Source: an uncultured Ruminobacter sp. (GTDB lineage Bacteria > Pseudomonadota > Gammaproteobacteria > Enterobacterales > Succinivibrionaceae). Taken from it: 10,880 bases of DNA. Location of the stretch: contig CAAFXL010000078.1 of NCBI GenBank assembly GCA_900767005.1, positions 1 to 10,880 on the forward strand, read 5' to 3'. This document shows positions 1-7,868 of the stretch, one piece after another (the stretch's first letter is position 1; each line of letters opens with the position of its first letter). Position numbers and translations under genes: made by a program. A model generated the notes under the pieces. The model searched no databases. It was given only the letters and a program-made list of their open reading frames with translations, and was not told the DNA's origin.

Positions 1-521
1 CCACCGTTATTCTCAGTCTGCATTAAAGTAATACCAAACCAAGAACCAGAACCAAAGATTTCACGAATTGTACCTAATACGCAAAGGATAAGACCATAGC
101 CTAAACCATTTCCTAAACCATCACAGAATGAAGGCATTGGAGGGTATTTCATAGCAAAGGCTTCAGCACGACCCATTACGATACAGTTAGTAATAATTAA
201 GCCTACGAATACTGATAACTGCTTTGATAGATCATATGAGAAAGCTTTTAAAAGCTGGTCTACAATGATTACCAATGATGCAATTACTGTCATCTGAGCA
301 ATAATACGAACACTGTTAGGAATCAATTTACGAATAGAAGAAATTGTTAAGTTAGAGCATGCAGTAACGGCAGTTACAGCAAGAGCCATAACAAATGCAG
401 TCTTCATATTCGAGGTTACTGCTAAAGAAGAACAAATACCAAGAACCTGAATCATTACAGGGTTTTCTTGTAAAAGAGGTCTGGTAAAGGCTTCCTTATT
501 AGATGGAATATCACTACTCAT
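1..521 (-). CDS. nqrD: Na+-translocating NADH:quinone reductase subunit D (partial, C-terminus beyond left edge)
   Basis: Integral membrane subunit of the Na+-pumping NADH:ubiquinone oxidoreductase in the inner membrane. I translated it from the reverse strand: it starts MSSDIPSNKEAF and 173 codons are visible. The family is about 210 residues, so roughly 35 are missing. The signature stretches NSVRII, KQLSVFVGL and NCIVMGRAEAFAMK match NqrD closely. Cys30 (in LGIC) and Cys113 (in ITNC) correspond to the cysteines that, in Vibrio NqrD, hold the intramembrane [2Fe-2S] cluster shared with NqrE. The ATG shares one base with the nqrC stop (TAATG), and an AAGGGG Shine-Dalgarno lies inside the last nqrC codons, so translation is probably coupled. 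nqrE and nqrF are expected beyond position 1. The paralogue RnfA/RnfE family is the only alternative, and the nqrA-B-C context excludes it. Confidence 0.95.
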   Translation of the reverse strand, partial: MSSDIPSNKEAFTRPLLQENPVMIQVLGICSSLAVTSNMKTAFVMALAVTAVTACSNLTISSIRKLIPNSVRIIAQMTVIASLVIIVDQLLKAFSYDLSKQLSVFVGLIITNCIVMGRAEAFAMKYPPMPSFCDGLGNGLGYGLILCVLGTIREIFGSGSWFGITLMQTENNG

Positions 522-1312
522 TATTTAACCCCTTGTGTCTTTAATTTCTTAAGGAATGGACCATATCCGTTATCATCAACCCAATATTGAACTGATGCAG
601 ATACACCATTACTGGTTAAAGTTGCACCTGAAAGTGCATCTACTTGGTAATCCTTTTCAGTTACGTTCTTAAGAACTGCAAACTTAACTGAACCATCTTC
701 ACCAAATAGCTTCTTACCAACCCACTTAGCGGTAAACATAGGGTTTTCGATTTCAGCACCTAAGCCTGGAGTTTCACCATGGCTATAGTACTTAACGCCC
801 TGAATTACCTGACCATCAGTAGTTAATGATAAGTAACCATACATGGTAGACCATAGACCTTGACCATAGAATGGAAGAATAACTTTAGTAATTTCGCCTG
901 ATGCACTCTTAACTAAATATACTGGCATATACTTAGAACGAACGCGGATCTTAGCTTTATCCTTATCAGCAGGAATTACTTGGCTCTTATCTTCAGACTT
1001 TGCAGCCTTAACGAAATCAAAACCATCGATGTTGCCATTAGCAATCTTCTGAGCTTCATCATTTGGTAAGAAATCACCAGTTGCCATATCTAATAAACGA
1101 GCTTCAATTACTCCCTTATAAGTAGCAGAGATATCGTTATCCTTAATCTCAACTTGAGCAGCTGCTAAAATACTCTTTTCACGGTCTACGTTAATAGCCT
1201 TTTCTTGAAGTGGTCTTAAGCAAACTACAGCTATACAAACTAATAGTGAACATACTAAACATAAGCCTAGGATAATCACTAAAGTTCTCATTGTTGAATC
1301 CTGTTTAGCCAT
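521..1312 (-). CDS. nqrC: Na+-translocating NADH:quinone reductase subunit C
   Basis: Subunit carrying a covalently bound FMN on the outer face of the inner membrane, in the electron path from NADH to ubiquinone. It has 263 residues, the usual size. A single N-terminal membrane helix spans about residues 9-32 and is followed by a soluble FMN-binding domain. The flavinylation motif D225-A-L-S-G-A-T231 is intact, and Thr231 is the expected phosphoester attachment site (Thr225 in Vibrio cholerae). The conserved segment SHGETPGLGAEI lies around residues 177-188. The start is supported by a GGGGAGG ribosome site seven bases upstream, inside the end of nqrB, with only two bases between the nqrB stop and the ATG. 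Flavinylation needs an ApbE transferase, which is not in the window. Confidence 0.97.
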   Translation of the reverse strand: MAKQDSTMRTLVIILGLCLVCSLLVCIAVVCLRPLQEKAINVDREKSILAAAQVEIKDNDISATYKGVIEARLLDMATGDFLPNDEAQKIANGNIDGFDFVKAAKSEDKSQVIPADKDKAKIRVRSKYMPVYLVKSASGEITKVILPFYGQGLWSTMYGYLSLTTDGQVIQGVKYYSHGETPGLGAEIENPMFTAKWVGKKLFGEDGSVKFAVLKNVTEKDYQVDALSGATLTSNGVSASVQYWVDDNGYGPFLKKLKTQGVK

Positions 1313-1314
1313 TA

Positions 1315-2565
1315 TTAAGCCTCCCCTTTAGTTGGTCTATTTGCAAGCTTAGTACGACGATTGATGTTAATCTGAGTTGCAAAATAGTCAAATAATGGTG
1401 CCCAACAGTTAGCAAATAGGATAGCAAGCATTACGCCTTCTGGATATGCTGGGTTTACTACACGAATTAGAACAACCATCACACCAATTAGAATACCATA
1501 TGCCCACTTACCACCATTAGTAAATGCTGATGAAACAGGGTCGGTTGCCATGAAGAAGATACCGAATGCAAAACCGCCAAGAACTAAATGCCATACAGGA
1601 GACATTGCGAACATGTGATTTGTATCAGAACCAACTGCATTGAATAATAAAGCCATTGCAACTAAACCGATAACACCACCAATGATGATGCGCCATGAAG
1701 CGATACCCATAAATACTAGGGCTAAACCACCGATTAAAATACCTAAAGTAGAACCTTCACCGATACAACCTGTTAGATTACCTAAGAAAGCATCATTCCA
1801 AGTTAAACCGTCAAAGTTACCTGTGCTTGCAAACTTACTTAAAGCTGTTGCACCAGAGAAACCATCTACAGGAACCCAAACTTTATCACCAGAAATCTGA
1901 GCTGGGTAAGCAAAGAATAAGAATGCTCTACCAACAAGGGCTGGGTTCATAAAGTTTCTACCAGTACCACCAAATACTTCCTTACCGATTAATACACCAA
2001 AAGAAATACCTAGTGCAGCCTGCCATAGAGGAATTGTAGGAGGAACTATTAATGCAAATAGAATTGAAGTTACAAAGAAACCTTCATTAACTTCGTGCTT
2101 ACGTACGATACAGAATAAAACTTCCCAGAATGCACCAACCGCAAATACTACGGCGTAAATAGGAACAAAGTACACAGCACCAATTAACATCTTGCTAAAT
2201 AAACCTGCGTCAGTTCCTAAGGTTCCCCCAAGAAGCTGTACTAAAGCAAAATGATAATCTTTACTAAATAATGAATAGCTTGCATTGGCAATTTCAGCAC
2301 TATTAGCTAGTGACGCAATCGCATTAATGGTTTGAGCTCCGATGTTATACCATCCCCAGAACATACATGGGAATACAGCTAAAAATACCATCATCATTAA
2401 ACGCTTTAAATCGATATTATCGCGTACATGAGTAGTAGTATTATGAGTTACAACACCTGAAGTATAAAATAAGGTTTCAGTACCTTCATACACTGGATAT
2501 AAGCGTTCAAGCTTACCGCCCTTCTTGAATAAAGGTTCTACTGATTTAAATAACTTAAGTAGCAC
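1315..2565 (-). CDS. nqrB: Na+-translocating NADH:quinone reductase subunit B (GTG start)
   Basis: Large membrane subunit of Na+-NQR. It holds a second covalent FMN plus riboflavin and takes part in Na+ translocation and quinone reduction. It has 416 residues and about ten hydrophobic segments. The flavinylation motif D234-G-F-S-G-A-T240 is intact, with Thr240 matching Thr236 of V. cholerae. Other family signatures are RKHEVNEGFFVTSILFALI (residues 155-173), GGTGRNFMNPAL (199-210), FFMATDPVSSAF (337-348) and VNPAYPEG (370-377). The start codon is GTG. It is chosen because it aligns with the family N-terminus (LLKLFK followed by GGK and VYEGTETLFYT) and follows a GGAGGG ribosome site at six-base spacing. 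It begins two bases after the nqrA stop and ends two bases before nqrC, within one operon. Confidence 0.97.
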   Translation of the reverse strand: MLLKLFKSVEPLFKKGGKLERLYPVYEGTETLFYTSGVVTHNTTTHVRDNIDLKRLMMMVFLAVFPCMFWGWYNIGAQTINAIASLANSAEIANASYSLFSKDYHFALVQLLGGTLGTDAGLFSKMLIGAVYFVPIYAVVFAVGAFWEVLFCIVRKHEVNEGFFVTSILFALIVPPTIPLWQAALGISFGVLIGKEVFGGTGRNFMNPALVGRAFLFFAYPAQISGDKVWVPVDGFSGATALSKFASTGNFDGLTWNDAFLGNLTGCIGEGSTLGILIGGLALVFMGIASWRIIIGGVIGLVAMALLFNAVGSDTNHMFAMSPVWHLVLGGFAFGIFFMATDPVSSAFTNGGKWAYGILIGVMVVLIRVVNPAYPEGVMLAILFANCWAPLFDYFATQININRRTKLANRPTKGEA

Positions 2566-2567
2566 GA

Positions 2568-3914
2568 TTATCCCTCCAGCTCAATCTTAGTTAGACACTT
2601 TCTTAGAAGACGACCATACTCTGTCTTACCAGGACATACGTAGGTACATAGAGCTAAATCTTCTTCATCTAATTCTAAGCAACCTAAAAGCTTAGCAGCA
2701 TCAGTATCACCAATTTCGATAGCACGAAGTAAGTGAGTTGCCATGATATCTAAAGGCATAACCTTTTCAAAGTTTCCGATAGGTACCATTGCTCTTGAGC
2801 CACCATTTACCGCAGTATTAAATTCATACTCACGTGGAGGGAAAATACTACTTAAGTAACTTCTAGTGATTGAGTGCTTCTTAGCACCAGGCATAATCCA
2901 ACCTAAAAATTCTTGCTTATTACCTTCTGGAATTACAGAAACTTGTAAGTGGAAACGACCTAAATAATCAAAAGCATCTTTTGCATGATTGCCATGTAGT
3001 ACAGAACCTGCAATTACACGGTAGTTATCACCAAAAACTTCACCTTCAAGTAATTCAGAAACACATGCACCTTGAAGAGTTCTAACTAAACGAGGCTTTT
3101 GAACTTGAGGACCTGCGATACTTATAACACGTTCGTTATAAATTTCACCAGTTCTAAATAAGTAACCAATCGCAATAACTTCCTGATAGTTAATTGACCA
3201 CATTACATGGTTTTCAGAAGCTGGACTGATAAAATGGATGTGAGTTCCTGGAAGACCAGCAGGATGAACACCTACGAATACTTCTTCCTGAACCTTAGTA
3301 CTTGAACTAACCGGTAATGAACCTTCGCCCTTACATACATAAACTAAACCATCAGTTAAGGTAGTTAATACGTCTAAACCATCCTTAAAAGCTTTAGCGT
3401 GAGCTGAAATAGTTACTGCAGGATCGCCTGCTAATGGATTGGTATCCATTGCGGTAACAAAAATATTTTCAGGCTTAGTATTTACGGCTGGAGTCTTACT
3501 AAACGGACGAGTTCTAAATGAGGTCCATGCACCTGACTCAATAAGCTCATTCTGAACATCAACACGAGCAAGTGAGGTTAAATCCTCATTTGGATAAGCT
3601 TTAAACTTTTTACTACCTACTACAGTAGCATCTTTTTCTATAACTATAGATTGGAACGCCCTTTTTGCACCACGGTTTACCGCAACAATCTTGCCGGCAA
3701 TTGGCGAAGTATAGATAACACCAGGGTTCTTTTTATCAGTAAAAAGAGCCTGACCTTTATCTACCACATCACCCACTTCAACAAGCATTGACGGTCTTAA
3801 ACCAGGGAAATCAGTTCCTAAAATCGCAACATGATTAACATTGTTGCCATTATTTAGAACCATTTCTGGCTTACCGCTAATAGGGAGATCTAATCCTTTC
3901 TTGATATTTATCAT
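2568..3914 (-). CDS. nqrA: Na+-translocating NADH:quinone reductase subunit A
   Basis: Peripheral cytoplasmic subunit of Na+-NQR, implicated in quinone binding, and first gene of the operon. It has 448 residues from ATG at 3914, close to the 446 of V. cholerae. The open frame extends 33 codons further upstream, but that part (cysteine- and phenylalanine-rich) does not resemble the family. The start MINIKKGLDLPISG aligns directly with MITIKKGLDLPI of Vibrio, so the upstream codons are leader. Conserved stretches are DKKNPGV (60-66), RTRPFSK (134-140), AMDTNPLAGDP (155-165), NGGSRAMVPIGN (370-381) and the C-terminal CLELDEEDLALCTYVCPG (412-429), related to the RnfC fold. Only a modest ribosome site (TGGAAA) precedes the ATG, unlike the strong sites of nqrB, nqrC and nqrD. 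It ends two bases before nqrB. Confidence 0.96.
   Translation of the reverse strand: MINIKKGLDLPISGKPEMVLNNGNNVNHVAILGTDFPGLRPSMLVEVGDVVDKGQALFTDKKNPGVIYTSPIAGKIVAVNRGAKRAFQSIVIEKDATVVGSKKFKAYPNEDLTSLARVDVQNELIESGAWTSFRTRPFSKTPAVNTKPENIFVTAMDTNPLAGDPAVTISAHAKAFKDGLDVLTTLTDGLVYVCKGEGSLPVSSSTKVQEEVFVGVHPAGLPGTHIHFISPASENHVMWSINYQEVIAIGYLFRTGEIYNERVISIAGPQVQKPRLVRTLQGACVSELLEGEVFGDNYRVIAGSVLHGNHAKDAFDYLGRFHLQVSVIPEGNKQEFLGWIMPGAKKHSITRSYLSSIFPPREYEFNTAVNGGSRAMVPIGNFEKVMPLDIMATHLLRAIEIGDTDAAKLLGCLELDEEDLALCTYVCPGKTEYGRLLRKCLTKIELEG
2572..2577 (-). promoter_or_regulatory. Ribosome binding site deciding the nqrB GTG start
   Basis: GGAGGG on the minus strand lies six bases before GTG at 2565 and inside the final nqrA codons. 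No in-frame ATG gives a better family alignment, so this site fixes the GTG as the start. Its position within nqrA suggests coupled translation of the two subunits. Confidence 0.75.
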
Positions 3915-3951
3915 GGCATTTCCAGAGAATAAATTGCACAGAAAGCAAAAA

Positions 3952-3964
3952 TGTCTTGAAGACA
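3952..3964. repeat. 13-base dyad in the nqrA leader
   Basis: TGTCTT G AAGACA is a perfect inverted repeat with six-base arms and a one-base centre, 38 bases upstream of the nqrA ATG. On the minus strand it is followed by ATTTTT. As RNA it could only form a four- or five-pair stem with a small loop, so it is a weak attenuator candidate at best. As DNA it has the shape of a dimeric regulator site. Chance is a real alternative in AT-rich sequence. Confidence 0.3.
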
Positions 3965-4021
3965 CACCCAAAAAATTCAGGATAAAGCATGAAAAAAACA
4001 CGCAATAATCCAATTGTGGCT

Positions 4022-4030
4022 ATTTTATCA
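4022..4030 (-). promoter_or_regulatory. Candidate extended -10 promoter for the nqr operon
   Basis: The minus strand reads TGA TAAAAT, an extended -10 element with one mismatch to TATAAT in the hexamer. It lies about 108 bases before nqrA, with very AT-rich DNA behind it (three TTTTTTAC repeats) that could act as UP-like elements. No good -35 hexamer is found at 16-18 bases. The gap between ampG and nqrA (3915-4118) holds no supported gene, and I see no convincing terminator after ampG, so read-through from ampG is also possible. Confidence 0.35.
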
Positions 4031-4118
4031 CACTAGTAAAAAATTTTGTTATTTAGTTAGAAATTGTTTGTAAAAAATATATAAGGAATGAGGGTAAAAA
4101 AGAAAAATTTCCAAAGTT

Positions 4119-5468
4119 TTACTTATTACTCTTTAGTGGTGCCACAAATATCAGCATACACATACCAGGAATTGCTAAAGCATAGCAAATTATAAAGAAG
4201 TTTTCCCAACCGGTTGCCTCAACAATAAAGCCAGTTGTTGCATTACAAACGGTGCGCGGAATTGCAGAAAGAGCAGTAAATAGAGCAAGCTGCGTTGCAA
4301 CATATGCTGAAGTTGTTTCACGGCAAATAAAGGCTAAGAAACAAGCAGTTCCAAGGCCTACGCCTAAACACTCACCGCCCACTACAATCGAAAGTAATGT
4401 TTTATTTGGAAACTCAAAATTATAAGAAGTAAGTAGCTCTGTACTTATTCCTATATCATTTAGAACTTTAGAAATATTTGCAAAAATTTCTGGGATAAAG
4501 GTTGGATTTTTCCAAACATGAGCAATTAGTACAAAGCCTAAAATTGTGACAATTTGAGCAATACCAAAGTACCATAACGCTCGATTTATCCCAATCTTAA
4601 TCATTAAAATACCGCCAATAATTCCCCCAAAAACCATAGTCCATAAGCCTACAGTCTTATTAATTATGCCGATATCAGATTTTGAATAACCCATATCGAT
4701 ATAGAATGGAGTTGAAAGTGCAGTTGCCATACTATCCCCAAATTTATATAAAAATATAAAGAGGACAATAACTAATAAACCAAGCCACCCCTTTCTACTT
4801 AATAGATCTTTAAAAGGTTCAACCACGGATTGTAAAAGCGTACGAGGAATAGCACTACATCTTGGTTCTTTTAACATAATTGTTAAAATTATCCCAGGAA
4901 GCATAAATAGTGAGGTTAATAAAAATACTTCATTCCAAGGTATATAATCACTAATAATTAATGAAAAACCACCAGGAATCATACTAGCAACACGGTAAGC
5001 ATTTACGAAAATACTATTACCAAGACCTAGTTCATCATCATCTAAGATTTCTCGGCGATAGGCATCTAGTGCCACATCTTGCGTGGCTGAGAAAAGAGCG
5101 ACTAAGAAACATAAAGCTAATACAACTTTTAATTCTTCTTCAGGATTAAATAACCCTAGCATACCGATTAGAATTAAGAGCGAAACTTGCGTAAGAATTA
5201 TCCACCCACGTCTTCGCCCCATATAAAACATGTTGTAGCGGTCTAAAAGTGGAGCCCATGTAAATTTCCACACATATGGAAAAGTTACTAGTGAGAATAA
5301 ACCAATCGATTTTAAATCGACTCCTTTATCACGAAGCCACGCTGAAACAAGATTAAATAAAAGATATAAAGGAAGACCTGAGCTAAAACCAATAATAATG
5401 CAAATTAGCATTTTTTTAGAAAACACTTTTTGTAAAAGTGTTTTACTTTTATTAATTCGCCCGATCAC
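4119..5468 (-). CDS. ampG: AmpG-family muropeptide MFS transporter (GTG start)
   Basis: Inner-membrane permease of the major facilitator superfamily, expected to import GlcNAc-anhydroMurNAc muropeptides for cell-wall recycling. It has 449 residues and many hydrophobic helices. Matches to E. coli AmpG include GFSSGLPL (27-34), KSIGLFSLV, WAPLLDRY (71-78), GRRRGW (84-89), SATQDVALDAY (127-137, containing the conserved Asp131), YKFGDSMA (231-238), NKTVGLW and ATQLALFTALSAIPR. Relative to E. coli AmpG (491 residues, from memory) it appears to carry about 30 extra residues around 309-348, before GVGLGTACF, and it lacks roughly the last two helices. The start is GTG, seven bases after AAGGTG; Met20 is a possible later start. 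It follows yajQ by 28 bases and is probably the last gene of the xseB operon. Confidence 0.85.
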   Translation of the reverse strand: MIGRINKSKTLLQKVFSKKMLICIIIGFSSGLPLYLLFNLVSAWLRDKGVDLKSIGLFSLVTFPYVWKFTWAPLLDRYNMFYMGRRRGWIILTQVSLLILIGMLGLFNPEEELKVVLALCFLVALFSATQDVALDAYRREILDDDELGLGNSIFVNAYRVASMIPGGFSLIISDYIPWNEVFLLTSLFMLPGIILTIMLKEPRCSAIPRTLLQSVVEPFKDLLSRKGWLGLLVIVLFIFLYKFGDSMATALSTPFYIDMGYSKSDIGIINKTVGLWTMVFGGIIGGILMIKIGINRALWYFGIAQIVTILGFVLIAHVWKNPTFIPEIFANISKVLNDIGISTELLTSYNFEFPNKTLLSIVVGGECLGVGLGTACFLAFICRETTSAYVATQLALFTALSAIPRTVCNATTGFIVEATGWENFFIICYALAIPGMCMLIFVAPLKSNK

Positions 5469-5475
5469 TTACTTT

Positions 5476-5481
5476 CACCTT
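5476..5481 (-). promoter_or_regulatory. Ribosome binding site deciding the ampG GTG start
   Basis: AAGGTG on the minus strand is seven bases before GTG at 5468. The next in-frame ATG (codon 20) sits just before the first membrane helix and has no better site, so the GTG is preferred, though not proven. Confidence 0.55.
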
Positions 5482-5496
5482 ATAAAAAATAAAAAA

Positions 5497-5985
5497 TTAA
5501 TCTCTAAAATTATTAAATTGGAAAGGCTGACCTAATTCGCTCTTACGAATAAGAGCAATCACCTCTTGAAGGTCATCACGCTTTTTCCCTGTTACGCGAA
5601 CCATTTCACCTTGAATTTGGGTAGTAACTTTAAGCTTTGAATCTTTAATAGTCTTAACTACCTTTTTAGCCATTGCTTGATCAATACCACTCTTAAGTTT
5701 TACAACTTCATTAAAGCGTTTACCTGATTGTTCTGCTTCCTGAAAATCTAAAGAAGCAGGATCAATATTACGCTTTGACATTTTATCTCTTAAAATATCA
5801 TTCATTTGGCGAATTTGAAAGTCAGCATCTGCACCAAGCTTAATTTCTTTATCCTTTTGATTGAAAGTAAAAGAAGCATCAACGCCCTTAAAATCAAAGC
5901 GACATGAAATTTCACGGTTAGCATTATCTACAGCATTTTGAATTTCATTAAATTCTAGTTCTGACACAATATCAAATGATGGCAT
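5497..5985 (-). CDS. yajQ: YajQ-family nucleotide/RNA-binding protein
   Basis: Small cytosolic protein of the UPF0234/YajQ family. It has 162 residues, and E. coli YajQ is about the same length. It begins MPSFDIVSELEFNEIQNAVDN, has REISCRFDFKGVDASF, and ends with TGKKRDDLQ and LGQPFQFNNFRD, all near-identical to the family; the fold is two ferredoxin-like halves. E. coli YajQ binds nucleotides or tRNA in vitro, and the Xanthomonas homologue binds cyclic di-GMP and acts with a transcription factor; neither role can be read from this sequence. An AGGAG ribosome site precedes the ATG by about six bases. It sits 15 bases after dxs and 28 before ampG, indicating cotranscription. In E. coli it lies next to panE instead. 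Confidence 0.95.
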   Translation of the reverse strand: MPSFDIVSELEFNEIQNAVDNANREISCRFDFKGVDASFTFNQKDKEIKLGADADFQIRQMNDILRDKMSKRNIDPASLDFQEAEQSGKRFNEVVKLKSGIDQAMAKKVVKTIKDSKLKVTTQIQGEMVRVTGKKRDDLQEVIALIRKSELGQPFQFNNFRD

Positions 5986-6000
5986 AAATTCTCCTAATAA

Positions 6001-7863
6001 TTATAAACTCTCTAATAGTGACTGAGCTTTCTCATAAACACTCTTAGAATCCATATGGTATCTTGCAAAACACTCTTCAATTTCACCTTGTTCAACAAAT
6101 TCATCACCAACGCCCAATGAATGAACCTTACAATTTGAAGTTGTTTCTTGAACAAAGCTTGCAATTGTTTCCCCAATTCCGCCTAATGTAACTCCATCTT
6201 CTAAAGTTATAATATGCTTATGACTTTCGGCCATTTTTTTAATTAGGTCGTAATCTAGAGGTTTAATTGAACGCATATTTACAATAGTAAATTGAGCATT
6301 CTTCTCATTACAAATCTTTAAAACATTCCAAACTAGTGGACCAAACACCATAATGCAGATATCTTTACCTTCCTTAAGAATTTGAGCTTTTCCAAAAGGA
6401 AGTTTACTATCATCTATCTTAACCTCATCGATATTTCCCTGTCCTTTAGGGTAGCGAATAGCGACTGGATGATCATAATCATATGCACTATTAAGCATTT
6501 GCCAAAGCTCACTTAAATTACTTGGAGCTAGGAATACAAAATTTGGTATTGCTTTAATAAAACTTATATCAAATACCCCTTGATGGGTTGGACCATCAGG
6601 TCCCACAATTCCTGCTCTATCAATAGTTAAAACTATTGGTAAATCTTGAATAGCTATATCATGAATTAATTGGTCATATGCTCGTTGTAAGAAGGTTGAA
6701 TAAACGGAAACAACGGGCTTTAACCCTCCTCGTGAAAGAGCACTTGAAAGTAAAATTGCATGTTGCTCAGCAATTGCCACATCAAAATAGCGATCACTAT
6801 AAGTTTTTGAGAACTCACTCATGCCTGAGCCTTCGCACATGGCAGGAGTAATAGCAACTAAACGTTTATCATTTTTAGCTTTTTCACATAACCATTTACC
6901 AAATAGTTCAGAATACCCAATTACTCCCAACTTTTTAGTAACTTCAATTCCCTTTGGTGGGTCAAATTTTGGGACACCATGGTACTTAGTTGGATTTTCT
7001 TCAGCTGGTAAATAGCCTTTACCCTTTTTAGTTGCGATGTGAAGAATTTGAGGTCCTGATAATTCTCGCATATTTCTTAATACGGAAATTAACGTTGGTA
7101 AATCATGACCATCAATTGGTCCTACATAATTAAAACCAAATTCTTCAAATAAGGTTCCAGGAGTCACCATCCCCTTAATATGTTCTTGGGCTCTTTTTGC
7201 AAAATCTTTTAAAATTGGTAAATTTGATAAAACATTTTGGCTACTTTCAACAATCTTTGCATATGATGGACTACTAAGCCATTTAGCTAAGTGTTTTGAT
7301 AAACTACCAACACTTTCAGATATACTCATCTCATTATCATTTAAGATGATGAGCATATTTTCACCTAAACCACCAGCGTGATTAAGTGCCTCAAATGCAA
7401 CGCCCCCAGTTAGAGCACCATCGCCAATTACGGCAACTACTTTTTCATCTTTATTTAATAAGCGATTAGAAATTGCTAAACCTAAAGCTTCACTAATTGA
7501 TGTACTAGCATGCCCCGTTGAAAATACATCATACTCACTTTCATCGCGCCATAAAAATGGGTGTAACCCATTTTTTTTGCGAATGGAATTTAATTGGTCA
7601 CGGCGATCAGTTAGTATTTTATGAGGATAAGCCTGATGCCCCACATCCCAAATTAATTTATCTTTAGGCGTATCATAAACATAGTGTAGAGCAATAGTAA
7701 GCTCTACCACTCCAAGCCCTGAGGCAAAATGGCCACTAGTTTTACTAACACTTGAAATTAAAAAGCTTCTAAGCTCTTTAGCAAGTTCAGGTAATACATC
7801 TTCCCTAAGTTTTCTTAAATCATAGGGATTATTTACCTTACTTAGCAACGGATAATCACTCAT
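6001..7863 (-). CDS. dxs: 1-Deoxy-D-xylulose-5-phosphate synthase
   Basis: Thiamine-diphosphate enzyme that condenses pyruvate with glyceraldehyde 3-phosphate to give DXP, the entry step of the MEP isoprenoid pathway and a source for thiamine and pyridoxal phosphate. It has 620 residues, full length. Visible features are SGHFASGLG with His45, WDVGHQAYPHKILT (72-85), the TPP/Mg motif G147-D-G and N175-D-N-E with MSIS, IKGMVTPGTLFEE, the AEQH motif with Glu366 as catalytic glutamate, the phosphate-binding RAGIVGPDGPTHQG with Arg416 and Asp423, and Arg470 in AIRYPKG. All catalytic residues I can check are present. It starts five bases after the ispA stop. The ribosome site is weak (TAGGGA, set well back), so coupling to ispA is likely. 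Confidence 0.98.
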   Translation of the reverse strand: MSDYPLLSKVNNPYDLRKLREDVLPELAKELRSFLISSVSKTSGHFASGLGVVELTIALHYVYDTPKDKLIWDVGHQAYPHKILTDRRDQLNSIRKKNGLHPFLWRDESEYDVFSTGHASTSISEALGLAISNRLLNKDEKVVAVIGDGALTGGVAFEALNHAGGLGENMLIILNDNEMSISESVGSLSKHLAKWLSSPSYAKIVESSQNVLSNLPILKDFAKRAQEHIKGMVTPGTLFEEFGFNYVGPIDGHDLPTLISVLRNMRELSGPQILHIATKKGKGYLPAEENPTKYHGVPKFDPPKGIEVTKKLGVIGYSELFGKWLCEKAKNDKRLVAITPAMCEGSGMSEFSKTYSDRYFDVAIAEQHAILLSSALSRGGLKPVVSVYSTFLQRAYDQLIHDIAIQDLPIVLTIDRAGIVGPDGPTHQGVFDISFIKAIPNFVFLAPSNLSELWQMLNSAYDYDHPVAIRYPKGQGNIDEVKIDDSKLPFGKAQILKEGKDICIMVFGPLVWNVLKICNEKNAQFTIVNMRSIKPLDYDLIKKMAESHKHIITLEDGVTLGGIGETIASFVQETTSNCKVHSLGVGDEFVEQGEIEECFARYHMDSKSVYEKAQSLLESL

Positions 7864-7868
7864 ATAGA

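Noticed and set aside
1640..1900. Open frame of 86 codons on the plus strand
   Set aside because: Lies wholly inside nqrB on the opposite strand; proline- and lysine-rich with no family resemblance. It is a shadow of the conserved nqrB frame.
3915..4013. 33-codon upstream extension of nqrA (MDYCVFFSCF...)
   Set aside because: It does not match the NqrA family, whose N-terminus begins at MINIKKGLDL. The segment is better explained as untranslated leader.
4012..4033. Possible CRP-like site TGTGATAAAATAGCCACA on the minus strand before nqrA
   Set aside because: The half-sites are separated by eight bases rather than six and the second half is imperfect, so it does not fit the CRP consensus.
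4085..4118. T-rich stretch after ampG as a terminator
   Set aside because: No GC-bearing stem precedes the T run; only a three- or four-pair AT hairpin can be drawn.
5469..5496. T-rich gap between yajQ and ampG as a terminator
   Set aside because: There is no stem before the T run, and the close same-strand spacing suggests cotranscription.
6835..6846. AMCEGSGM in Dxs where E. coli has AMREGSGM
   Set aside because: This residue varies in the Dxs family and is not one of the catalytic or phosphate-binding positions.
6821..7015. Open frame of 64 codons on the plus strand
   Set aside because: Lies inside dxs opposite conserved coding sequence and has no recognisable features.
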